9,110 bases of DNA from Candidatus Zixiibacteriota bacterium (GCA_030670005.1 DAOVCL010000069.1:1-9110), one strand, 5' to 3'. Shown: positions 1-6,179, counted from the stretch's first letter. A program made the numbers and translations. The notes: generated by a model from the sequence alone, not told the origin.

Positions 1-1
1 G

Positions 2-1612
2 GACTCCAGCCAGGACAATTCCCTCTGGTTCGCCGATACCAGTTCGACCATCAAAAGCCTTATCGGCTCATCAGTATCCTTTACCTCCCAGACGGTGACC
101 ATCAACGGCACCAATGTGAGCATTGACCTCTCCCAGGACTCCCTTCAGGGTATAAAGGACAAATTGATGGCCGCTGGCATTGACGCCAGCATAGAGAGCC
201 ATACCAATACCAATGGCAATACCGTCTATCGCATCAACATTACCGCTGGTATCACCAGCTACACCGATTCTGCCAATACCTTGGAGGTTTTAGGATTTGT
301 GAAACCGGGGGTAAAAAATCAGTTGGAGGCTGCCCAGGATGCCTCCCTCACCGTAGATGGAATATCGATTACCAGATCCACCAACACCATCACCGATCTC
401 ATCGAGGGGGTAACTATCAACCTTAAGGTTACCTCGACTGAAACCGTTACCTTGACCATCACCCAGGATACTGGCGTCAGAAAAGAGGCTATTGAGGATT
501 TCGTCAACTCCTACAACAACCTGATGAGCTATATCCGTGAGCAGTTCAGCTACGATCCAGATACTGATACGGAAGCCCAACCCCTAATGGGGGATTCCAC
601 CCTGAGATATATAGAGGATACAATCCGAAATACAATCATCTCTCAGGTCTCCGGCCTCTCCTCCTCCTTAAACGCCCTTTCCAGGATTGGGATCACCACT
701 AACTACACTACCGGGGAGTTAGAGATTGACGACTCCACCTTAGATGACAATCTGGCCAACAACCCCCAGGATATAATTAACCTCTTCGTTGCCTCAGTCA
801 CCACTACTGATTCTGATGTTACCTATATGATCCATTCCGATGACACCGTTATGGGGACCTACGGGGTAACCATCACCCAGGTGGCGGAGCAAGCCTGGGT
901 GGAGGGCGACTATGTAATCCGTTCCCAAGGCATCACCAAAGATGAGACCCTTACCTTTACCATCGACGGCTCCACCGAGGTGATAGTCGAGCTCACCGCC
1001 GGGGACAAGATCGATGATATAGTGAACAAGATCAACTCGGCGATGGAAGCCCAGGGAGTAGAGGTTACCGCCTCCAACGATGGGGGGAGGCTAAAGATAA
1101 CCCATAATTATTACGGCTCGGATCATTCCGTAGAGGTGGTCTCCAATCAGGCCAGCTCCAACAAGAGCAGTGGGATTGGCACCACGCCCAAAAGCGACAC
1201 CGGTCAAGATGTGGCCGGCTATTTCACCCAGGGCGAGGATACCTACGCTGCCACCAGCTCTGGCCTCTATCTCACCGGATCGGAAGGAGCAACCAATGGA
1301 CTGATGGTGAAGATTAGCTCGGATACTACGGGGGATAAGGGAGAGATAGCCCTGGCCTTTGGCATAGCTGAACAATTGGAGAGAAGGCTTGACTCCTGGA
1401 CATCATCTACCGATGGACTGATTAGCATCCGTCAGGAGGGCCTTCAGGATACCATAGACGATTTGGACGATCGCATTTCTGATATGGAGACACGGTTGGA
1501 GATGAAAAGACAACAGTTGGAGGCACAGTTTACCCATATGGAGATACTCTTAAATCAACTGAAATCCACCAGCGACTGGTTTGCCCTACAGGTGGCCTCT
1601 TGGTATAGTTAG
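2..1612 (+). CDS. fliD: Flagellar filament cap protein FliD (HAP2), 5' end outside window
   Basis: FliD caps the growing flagellar filament outside the cell and helps flagellin subunits fold into place. The reading frame is open from the first bases, so the N-terminus lies upstream; a GTG at 95 is internal, not the start. About 536 residues are visible. Early on is a hook-IN-like module (about nt 89-250, TVTINGT...GIKDKL...YRINITAG, then NTLEVLGF). Next come the typical FliD core pieces ASLTVDGISITRSTNTI, FVNSYNNLMSYIREQF and PLMGDSTLR (about nt 335-600), and ALSRIGITTNYTTGEL (about 673-718). A second beta-rich module (about 855-1145, YGVTITQVAEQAW...DKIDDIVNKIN...GRLKITHN) follows. The C-terminus is a long amphipathic helix (about 1410-1590) ending QLKSTSDWFALQV, as expected for the coiled D0 region. 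The family assignment is strong; the domain edges are by eye. fliS-like genes follow after a repeat-filled gap. Confidence 0.95.
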   Translation, partial: DSSQDNSLWFADTSSTIKSLIGSSVSFTSQTVTINGTNVSIDLSQDSLQGIKDKLMAAGIDASIESHTNTNGNTVYRINITAGITSYTDSANTLEVLGFVKPGVKNQLEAAQDASLTVDGISITRSTNTITDLIEGVTINLKVTSTETVTLTITQDTGVRKEAIEDFVNSYNNLMSYIREQFSYDPDTDTEAQPLMGDSTLRYIEDTIRNTIISQVSGLSSSLNALSRIGITTNYTTGELEIDDSTLDDNLANNPQDIINLFVASVTTTDSDVTYMIHSDDTVMGTYGVTITQVAEQAWVEGDYVIRSQGITKDETLTFTIDGSTEVIVELTAGDKIDDIVNKINSAMEAQGVEVTASNDGGRLKITHNYYGSDHSVEVVSNQASSNKSSGIGTTPKSDTGQDVAGYFTQGEDTYAATSSGLYLTGSEGATNGLMVKISSDTTGDKGEIALAFGIAEQLERRLDSWTSSTDGLISIRQEGLQDTIDDLDDRISDMETRLEMKRQQLEAQFTHMEILLNQLKSTSDWFALQVASWYS

Positions 1613-1700
1613 ACGACAGATCGGTTTACAGGGATCAGGGAAAGCATCAGAAGTTGAATTATATTCAGATAGCCGAACGGTTAAACATCCCAAATCATAA

Positions 1701-1739
1701 TTCCTGAGCCGTCAGGTGCCTCATCTGACGGCAAAGGAA
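1701..1739. repeat. Long imperfect palindrome downstream of fliD
   Basis: The inner arms GCCGTCAG and CTGACGGC are perfectly complementary (8 bp) around a loop of about 9 nt. After a 2-nt internal mismatch, TTCCT and AGGAA extend the stem by 5 bp. No T-run follows on either strand, so it does not look like an intrinsic terminator; a REP-like or mRNA-stabilising element is possible (inference). Confidence 0.55.
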
Positions 1740-1800
1740 CAAGCACAGCTAAAGGGACTTCCAATGTGCCCTCAGGGCTCCTGCCTTAAGGGGGGGGACC

Positions 1801-1865
1801 GTAGCGCTCCATTTTACATGGGGCGATTCTTTCCGCCCGATATGAAATCGGGCGCTACAACTCTC
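1801..1865. repeat. Dispersed cloverleaf-like palindromic repeat, copy 1
   Basis: This is the same repeat as 4081-4146, with a few substitutions and a one-base length difference; the last 29 bases (CCGATATGAAATCGG through GCTACAACTCTC) are identical. The outer arms GTAGCG and CGCTAC pair. Inside are two hairpins, CCAT-TTTAC-ATGG and CCCGAT-ATGAA-ATCGGG. No reading frame is conserved between the copies. It looks like a short non-autonomous palindromic repeat (MITE or REP type). Confidence 0.8.
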
Positions 1866-1917
1866 TGGAATTCTACCGCACTTCAGTGCAGGGTTGGTTA
1901 GACCCTCGGCTAAAGCA

Positions 1918-2023
1918 ACCGCAAAGCCACTTAAGATCGTAGAGGAAAAAAAAGCAAAAGAGAGATGAAATAAAACGATTAGTTAATAATCTTTAAACTT
2001 TGCGTCCTTTGCGACTCTGCGGT
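1918..2023. repeat. A-rich element bounded by degenerate heptad inverted repeats
   Basis: The right arm (1998-2023) is built of heptad-like units, CTTTGCGTC-CTTTGCGAC-TCTGCGGT. The left arm (1918-1935, ACCGCAAAGCCACTTAAG) matches its reverse complement at 8 of the first 9 bases and then poorly. The interior is A-rich and non-coding. The design resembles the better preserved element at 3244-3382. The left edge is uncertain. Confidence 0.5.
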
Positions 2024-2102
2024 GAATTATTTTATTGCGGCTTTGCTACACTGGGTTAGTCAATGGTTATCAGTGGTGAGCAATTACACAAAAAGGAGGG
2101 AG

Positions 2103-2486
2103 ATGAACCTACAGGACCCATCACAACAGTATCTGCAGACCCAGATTGAGACGATCAGTCCAGGAAAGCTGATCCTGATGGTCTATGATGGAACGCTCAC
2201 TTTCTTAGAGGAGGCAGCGGAAAGGTTGAAAAGGGGGGATTGGGAGGGAAAGGGTGAGATGATCTTCCGGGCACAGGGTTGCATCACCGAACTTATGTGT
2301 TGCCTCAATATGGAGGCCGGTGAAATCGCCCAACTCCTCTATAAACTCTACGAGTATCTCAACTGGAGGTTGGCTCAGGCTAATGCACTAAAAAACCTAA
2401 GTGGAATAACCGAGGTCATTGAGCTAATGTCTACCCTGAGGGAGGGTTGGGAAGGAGCGGTAAAGAAAGTGGAGATGATGAGATAA
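2103..2486 (+). CDS. fliS: Flagellar export chaperone FliS, first copy
   Basis: FliS binds the C-terminal helix of flagellin in the cytoplasm, stopping premature polymerisation and aiding its export. The product is 127 residues, a usual FliS length. The start at 2103 follows AAGGAGGG (2093-2100); an open frame continues back to 2022, but that part comes from a repeat. The N-terminal PSQQYLQTQIETISPGKL (residues 6-23) is the canonical FliS cap region with Y-x-Q-T-Q, followed by LILMVYDGTLTFLEEA and the helical core FRAQGCITELMCCLNMEAGEIA. A second, diverged fliS starts 13 bp after this stop, so the two are surely cotranscribed. This copy looks like the conventional flagellin chaperone. Confidence 0.92.
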   Translation: MNLQDPSQQYLQTQIETISPGKLILMVYDGTLTFLEEAAERLKRGDWEGKGEMIFRAQGCITELMCCLNMEAGEIAQLLYKLYEYLNWRLAQANALKNLSGITEVIELMSTLREGWEGAVKKVEMMR

Positions 2487-2499
2487 ACCTGGAGGAAGA

Positions 2500-2868
2500 A
2501 TGCCTGCGCCAAAGGAAAATTCCTTTACCCCTGGAGAGTTGATCCTAATGGTCTATGATGGAGCCATTGAGTATCTAAAAAAGGCCGAAGTGATGCTCAA
2601 CAAAGGGGATATGGAAGGTAAGCAGAAGATGCTCTTTCGAGCACAGGACTGCATCACTGAGCTTATGTGTAGCCTTAATATGGAGGCTGGGGAGATTGCC
2701 AACTCTTTATATCGCCTATACGACTACTCGAACCGGAGACTATCTCAGGCAAATGTTCAAGCCCAAGGAGAACCGATAAAGGAGGTTCTATCCATCCTCT
2801 CTGAGCTTAAGGAGGGTTGGAACGAGGCAGTGCAAAGGGAAGAAGGGACTTTCTCCTATGATCACTGA
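2500..2868 (+). CDS. fliS: FliS-like flagellar chaperone, second tandem copy
   Basis: This is a 122-residue FliS paralogue, identical to the preceding FliS at roughly 60 of 102 positions by eye. LILMVYDG (residues 14-21), FRAQDCITELMCSLNMEAGEIA and EGWNEAV are shared. GGAGGAA lies just before its ATG. It differs at the ends: the N-terminal segment before TPGELILMVYDG is short (MPAPKENSF) and lacks the Y-x-Q-T-Q stretch of the first copy, and the tail (EEGTFSYDH) differs. In FliS structures the N-terminal segment lies over the flagellin-binding groove (family knowledge), so this copy may bind differently or serve another client (inference). The next gene starts inside its last codons. Confidence 0.88.
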   Translation: MPAPKENSFTPGELILMVYDGAIEYLKKAEVMLNKGDMEGKQKMLFRAQDCITELMCSLNMEAGEIANSLYRLYDYSNRRLSQANVQAQGEPIKEVLSILSELKEGWNEAVQREEGTFSYDH

Positions 2869-3259
2869 AGGGAACCACTTAAGGGAGATAATAACCGAAT
2901 ACAGAGCCTTTGAGGGTCTTCTCCGCCAGGAGCAGGAGACAATACTCAAAGGAAGGACGAAGGAGTTGGAATCACTTCTCGCCGATGGGGTTAACAGGAT
3001 CAAGGCAATTGAGGAGAAAACTAAGGCCCTTCGAGAAGGGGGCAAATATGATCCTTCACTTCCTGATGCAGAAAAAACACGAAGCAAAATCGGCCGGATG
3101 CTAAAGGAACTCCTTGCCCTCTCCCGCCAGAATGAGGAACTAATGGTGGAAAAGTGGAGGAAAGTTGGGGAGGAGATGGAAAAGATAAGAACCGGCGAGA
3201 GGCTCATCCGTGCCTATCGGCCAGTTAGAGGGAAATTAATCATGCCACAAAGACACTAA
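2858..3259 (+). CDS. flgN: FlgN/FliT-like flagellar chaperone
   Basis: The predicted 133-residue protein is almost entirely charged helix, with heptad-like stretches (RAFEGLLRQEQETILKGRTKELESLL... and MLKELLALSRQNEELMVEKWRKVGEEMEKI), ending with RLIRAYRP. Size, coiled-coil character, the terminal YRP and the position between fliS and flgM fit FlgN, the cytoplasmic chaperone for the hook-filament junction proteins FlgK and FlgL; FliT is the alternative. The ATG overlaps the end of the upstream fliS by 11 bp, so translational coupling is likely; a weak AAGGG lies about 10 nt upstream. The last five codons (MPQRH) and the TAA stop are made by the left arm of the inverted-repeat element at 3244-3382, so the original C-terminus has probably been altered. 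Confidence 0.72.
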   Translation: MITEGNHLREIITEYRAFEGLLRQEQETILKGRTKELESLLADGVNRIKAIEEKTKALREGGKYDPSLPDAEKTRSKIGRMLKELLALSRQNEELMVEKWRKVGEEMEKIRTGERLIRAYRPVRGKLIMPQRH

Positions 3260-3382
3260 GGCACAAAGTATTGATAAAATTAGAATAAAAACAAAAGTTG
3301 ACAGGCTAATACAAAACGACTCAGTTTACAAACCGAACTGCTCTTATGTTTTATATTCTTAGTGACTTAGTGTCTTCGTGGC
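3244..3382. repeat. 139-bp MITE-like element with 25-bp heptad terminal inverted repeats
   Basis: The left arm 3244-3268 (begins GCCACAAAGACACTAAG) and the right arm 3358-3382 (ends GTGTCTTCGTGGC) are inverted repeats matching at 22 of 25 positions. Both are built of roughly 7-9-base units (CACAAAG / CTTAGTG). The interior is AT-rich with no gene. The left arm overlaps the end of flgN and provides its stop. The right arm ends 20 bp before the sigma-28 promoter of flgM. I see no obvious target-site duplication. Confidence 0.72.
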
Positions 3383-3402
3383 TAAAGATTGTGAAAAACT
3401 GC

Positions 3403-3429
3403 TAAAGTTTTTTCAAATTTTGCCGATAA
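3403..3429 (+). promoter_or_regulatory. Sigma-28 (FliA) promoter for flgM
   Basis: TAAA (3403-3406), exactly 15 bases, then GCCGATAA (3422-3429) is a perfect match to the classical sigma-28 consensus. Transcription would start near 3436-3440. That makes the ATG at 3431 unusable from this promoter and supports a flgM start at 3488. Late-class control of flgM by the sigma factor it inhibits is a known feedback loop. Confidence 0.92.
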
Positions 3430-3487
3430 TATGAATAGAAACATAGTTGCATACCAAGGGGGTGGCCTGCAGATGGAGGGTTACAAG

Positions 3488-3793
3488 ATGGTGAACCTAA
3501 ATAAGGTAGAAGGGACCTCTCATCTTCACCGGGTGGATAAGGAAAACCGCCAGAAGGGGACCAAGAAAGGGGAGGCGAACCGTGACCGGGTGGAGATCTC
3601 TGCCGAGGGAAGAGCCCTCTTAAGAACACAGTATGCGGTTGATCTGGTGAAGGCCCGCCTCAAGGAGTTGCCAGATGTGCGCCAGGAGAGGATCCAACAG
3701 GTGAATGAACGGATGCGGGAAGGACATTACAACCGGGATGATGTGCAGAAAGCCACCGTTGACAGGATCTTGGAGACCTACGGTTTGAGATAA
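3488..3793 (+). CDS. flgM: Anti-sigma-28 factor FlgM
   Basis: FlgM holds sigma-28 (FliA) inactive until the hook is finished and is then exported through the flagellar secretion channel. The 101-residue product is of normal size. It has a polar, probably disordered N-terminal half, then the conserved sigma-binding part: DRVEISAEGRALLRTQYAV (residues 33-51), a helix VKARLKELPDVRQERIQQV, and GHYNRDDVQKATVDRILE near the end. I chose ATG 3488 because GGAGGG (3475-3480) lies 7 nt upstream. ATG 3473 is a weaker option, and ATG 3431 lies only 1 base beyond the sigma-28 promoter. A small unknown gene follows 11 bp downstream. Confidence 0.9.
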   Translation: MVNLNKVEGTSHLHRVDKENRQKGTKKGEANRDRVEISAEGRALLRTQYAVDLVKARLKELPDVRQERIQQVNERMREGHYNRDDVQKATVDRILETYGLR

Positions 3794-3804
3794 GGGGCCA
3801 AACT

Positions 3805-4032
3805 ATGGAAGGGAAAAGTGGGGGATATCAAAACGGTCAGTCCTCGGTAATAAAGGGGTCTTGGATCAAACTTCACCCCCAAAAGAGGGTAATAAAGGTG
3901 GAGCAAAAGGAGGGACCTAAGCTCGAGGTGGTTCGGCAGGATGGAGTGGTTCAGGGTCTGGAGATCTTCTGCCCCTGCGGAGAGAGAATTAAGATTGACT
4001 TTGAATATGGGTCTTCACCTCCACCGGAGTAA
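3805..4032 (+). CDS. Small unknown protein with a CPCGE motif, cotranscribed with flgM
   Basis: I do not recognise this 75-residue protein. AAGGGG lies 7 nt before the ATG, and the gene starts 11 bp after the flgM stop, so it should be read from the sigma-28 promoter. The N-terminal quarter is polar (MEGKSGGYQNGQSS). A basic middle (KLHPQKRVIKVEQKEG) leads to alternating hydrophobic segments that suggest a small beta fold (KLEVVRQDGVVQGLEIF), then CPCGERIKIDFEY. The two cysteines are the only ones, so a zinc site would need a partner or dimer; a redox pair is also possible. Its setting suggests a late flagellar role, but no function can be assigned. Confidence 0.7.
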   Translation: MEGKSGGYQNGQSSVIKGSWIKLHPQKRVIKVEQKEGPKLEVVRQDGVVQGLEIFCPCGERIKIDFEYGSSPPPE

Positions 4033-4078
4033 GAAGGGAAAAATTCTCCTTGCTGGTAGAGGTTCTACCCTTACTGGA

Positions 4079-4146
4079 TTGTAGCGCCCCATTTTAAATG
4101 GGGTGTTTTCTTTCTGGCCGATATGAAATCGGGCGCTACAACTCTC
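4079..4146. repeat. Dispersed cloverleaf-like palindromic repeat, copy 2
   Basis: This is the better preserved copy of the repeat at 1801-1865. The terminal inverted repeats TTGTAGCGCCC and GGGCGCTACAA (4079-4141) are a perfect 11 bp. Inside are CCCCATTT-T-AAATGGGG and CCGAT-ATGAA-ATCGG, so a single strand could fold as a three-way junction. The tail CAACTCTC is shared with copy 1. It sits between the convergent flagellar and groEL transcripts. Confidence 0.82.
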
Positions 4147-4164
4147 CTGACCTGACAAAGAAAA

Positions 4165-4211
4165 AAGCACAAAAGAAAAGGCCCTCCCCTTAACGAGGAA
4201 GGCCTCCTTTT
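4165..4211 (-). terminator. Intrinsic terminator after groEL, possibly bidirectional
   Basis: Read on the - strand, GGCCTTCCTC-GTTAA-GGGGAGGGCC forms a 10-bp stem (with two G-U pairs) directly after the groEL stop, followed by TTTTCTTTTGTGCTTTTTTC. On the + strand the stem has two C-A mismatches but is followed by TCCTTTTTT, so it may also stop flagellar transcripts from the left, less efficiently. Confidence 0.75.
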
Positions 4212-5831
4212 TTAATACATCCCTCCTCCCGGAGGCATTGCCGGCGGTTTCTCCTCCTCTGGCTTTTCCGTCACCAGAGCCTCGGTGGTGATGAGAAGGG
4301 AGGCCACGCTGGCGGCATTCTCCAAGGCCGTGCGCACAACCTTGGTGGGATCTATGACCCCAGCACTCGTTAGATCCTCATAATTCTCCGTCTCAGCGTT
4401 GAAGCCAAAACCACCCTTCCCATCCTTCACCTTATTGACCACAATAGAGCCCTCAACCCCAGCATTCTCTGCAATCTGCCTGATGGGCTCCTCCAGAGCC
4501 TTCTTAATGATAGTCACGCCTATCCCCTCATCCCCCTCAGCCTTCATCTTATCCAAGGCTGGTAGGGTACGTAGATAGGCCACTCCTCCTCCGGGGAGGA
4601 TTCCCTCCTCCACCGCCGCTCTGGTGGCATGCAGAGCATCCTCCACCCTGGCCTTTCTCTCCTTCATCTCTGTCTCCGTGGCTGCCCCTACATTTATCAC
4701 CGCCACTCCACCGGAAAGCTTGGCCAACCTCTCCTGTAGCTTCTCCTTGTCATAGTCAGAGGTGGATTCCTCTATCTGCTTCTTTATCTGGTTTATCCTG
4801 GCCTTGATGTTCTCAGTAGCCCCAGAACCCTCCACTATAGTGGTGTTGTCCTTGTCAATGGTGATTCTCTTGGCCTTCCCCAGGTCGTTGATGTTGGTAT
4901 TCTCCAGCTTGAAACCCTTCTCCTCAGAGATGACGCTTCCGCCCGTGAGGACGGCAATGTCCTCTAACATTTCCTTGCGCCTATCACCAAACCCAGGGGC
5001 TTTAACCCCAGCGGCTTTGAGGGTGCCCCGCAACTTGTTCACTACCAGGGTGGCTAACGCCTCTCCCTCCACATCCTCTGCTATCACCAAGAGGGGTTTG
5101 CCCATCTGAGCCACCTTCTCCAGAACAGGAAGGAGGTCCTTCATACTGCTTATCTTCTTGTCATGGATGAGGATAAGTGGCTCCTCCAGGATGGCTTCCA
5201 TAGTATCAGCATTGGTTACAAAATAAGGGGAGAGGTAACCCCTATCAAACTGCATTCCCTCCACCACCTCCAAGGTGGTCTCCGTTCCCTTTGCCTCCTC
5301 CACGGTAATCACCCCATCCTTACCCACCTTCTCCATCGCCTCAGCGATCAGATCCCCAATGGCCTTATCGTTATTGGCTGAGATAGTGCCCACCTGAGCT
5401 ATCTCCGTCCTGTCGGTGACCTCCTTGCTCATCTTCTTCAGCTCATCGACGACAACCTTCACTGACTTCTCCACGCCTCTTTTCAGGGCCATAGGATTGG
5501 CCCCAGCAGTGACATTTTTCAGGCCCTCCTTAAATATGGCCTCAGCGAGGACTGTCGCCGTAGTAGTCCCATCTCCAGCCACATCACTGGTCTTGGAGGC
5601 TACCTCCCTGACCATCTGGGCACCCATATTCTCAAATGGTTCCTCAAGTTCGATCTCCTTGGCCACAGTGACCCCGTCCTTGGTAACCGTGGGGGAACCG
5701 AACTTCTTGTCCAATACCACATTTCTCCCCTTAGGTCCCAGGGTCACCTTAACGGTATCGGAAAGCTTCTCTATCCCCTTCTTTAACTTATCCCTGGCAG
5801 AGACATCAAACTCAATCAATTTTGCAGCCAT
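4212..5831 (-). CDS. groEL: 60-kDa chaperonin GroEL
   Basis: GroEL forms the double-ring ATP-driven folding chamber in the cytoplasm, with GroES as lid. The product is 539 residues, full length. Nucleotide-binding residues are in place (TLGPKGRN at 30-37, DGVTVAKEI from D52, GDGTTTATVL with D87), as are FGDRRKEMLEDIAVLTGG in the apical domain and the signature AAVEEGILPGGG. The C-terminus ends PPAMPPGGGMY, a short version of the usual Gly-Gly-Met tail. I start at ATG 5831 (MAAKLIEF), which has AGGTAGG 8 nt upstream; an in-frame GTG at 5840 would add three residues but overlaps that site. It lies 19 bp after groES, in one operon. Confidence 0.98.
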   Translation of the reverse strand: MAAKLIEFDVSARDKLKKGIEKLSDTVKVTLGPKGRNVVLDKKFGSPTVTKDGVTVAKEIELEEPFENMGAQMVREVASKTSDVAGDGTTTATVLAEAIFKEGLKNVTAGANPMALKRGVEKSVKVVVDELKKMSKEVTDRTEIAQVGTISANNDKAIGDLIAEAMEKVGKDGVITVEEAKGTETTLEVVEGMQFDRGYLSPYFVTNADTMEAILEEPLILIHDKKISSMKDLLPVLEKVAQMGKPLLVIAEDVEGEALATLVVNKLRGTLKAAGVKAPGFGDRRKEMLEDIAVLTGGSVISEEKGFKLENTNINDLGKAKRITIDKDNTTIVEGSGATENIKARINQIKKQIEESTSDYDKEKLQERLAKLSGGVAVINVGAATETEMKERKARVEDALHATRAAVEEGILPGGGVAYLRTLPALDKMKAEGDEGIGVTIIKKALEEPIRQIAENAGVEGSIVVNKVKDGKGGFGFNAETENYEDLTSAGVIDPTKVVRTALENAASVASLLITTEALVTEKPEEEKPPAMPPGGGMY

Positions 5832-5850
5832 TGCTATCACCTACCTTTTC

Positions 5851-6156
5851 TTATGGGATTATCGCCAATATATCGCTCTCCCTCATAATGAGGTAGTCAT
5901 CCCCTTCAACAGTGACCTCTGTGCCCGAATATTTTCCATAGAGGATCTTATCCCCCTTCTTCACTTCCATCTTCATCTTTTCCCCTGAATCGTTGACCTT
6001 GCCAGCGCCTACTGCAATCACTTGACCTTGCTGTGGCTTCTCCTTGGCAGTATCCGGAATGATTATCCCACCCCTCTCAACCTCCTCTTCCTCTAAGGGT
6101 TTAACCAAGACCCTATCGGCCAAAGGTTTTATCTTCTCCGGCGATATCTTGACCAT
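5851..6156 (-). CDS. groES: 10-kDa co-chaperonin GroES
   Basis: GroES is the heptameric lid of GroEL. The product is 101 residues. It shows KPLADRVLVKPLEEEE at the N-terminus, the mobile loop (about residues 23-43, ERGGIIIPDTAKEKPQQG, with the III tripeptide that docks on GroEL), then GQVIAVGAGK, KKGDKILYGKYSGTEV and the closing DYLIMRESDILAII. ATG 6156 is the start because AAGGAGG (6164-6170) lies 7 nt before it; the open frame running back to 6255 crosses the promoter and operator. It is the first gene of groES-groEL. Confidence 0.97.
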   Translation of the reverse strand: MVKISPEKIKPLADRVLVKPLEEEEVERGGIIIPDTAKEKPQQGQVIAVGAGKVNDSGEKMKMEVKKGDKILYGKYSGTEVTVEGDDYLIMRESDILAIIP

Positions 6157-6179
6157 TGATCGTCCTCCTTTCCAAATTT

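Larger units (their letters stand above)
1613..2102. other. 490-bp gene-free gap between fliD and fliS, filled with palindromic repeats
   Basis: fliD and fliS are normally adjacent, but here about 490 bp separate them. From left to right I see a long imperfect palindrome (1701-1739), a small near-palindrome (GTGCCC tca GGGCTC, 1766-1780), a copy of a dispersed cloverleaf-like repeat (1801-1865), a short hairpin (GCACT tc AGTGC, near 1879-1890), and an A-rich element bounded by related inverted arms (1918-2023). The only + strand ORFs here (1716-1901, and the 2022 extension of fliS) are made of repeat sequence and have no ribosome site. I see no convincing sigma-28, sigma-54 or sigma-A promoter and no clear terminator after fliD. 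Confidence 0.7.

Noticed and set aside
1653..1679. Possible sigma-28 site around AGCCGAACGG after fliD
   Set aside because: The -10-like part is imperfect and the expected TAAA position reads GTTG.
1716..1901. 61-codon + strand ORF between fliD and fliS
   Set aside because: It has no ribosome site and is composed largely of palindromic repeat sequence; the product has no protein-like pattern.
2022..2102. N-terminal extension of the first FliS from GTG 2022
   Set aside because: The extra 27 codons arise from the right arm of a repeat and AT-rich DNA; the strong AAGGAGGG directly before ATG 2103 and the FliS family length support the shorter form.
3298..3303. TTGACA resembling a -35 box inside the inverted-repeat element
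   Set aside because: No acceptable -10 box follows at 16-18 bp, and the sigma-28 promoter downstream explains flgM expression.
1998..3382. Heptad-like repeats considered as a CRISPR array or iteron origin
   Set aside because: The units are only 7-9 bases, contiguous and confined to element ends, with no unique spacers, no cas genes and no replication gene nearby.
4762..5988. Several + strand ORFs opposite groEL and groES
   Set aside because: They are antisense shadows of strongly conserved chaperonin genes, without ribosome sites or family features.
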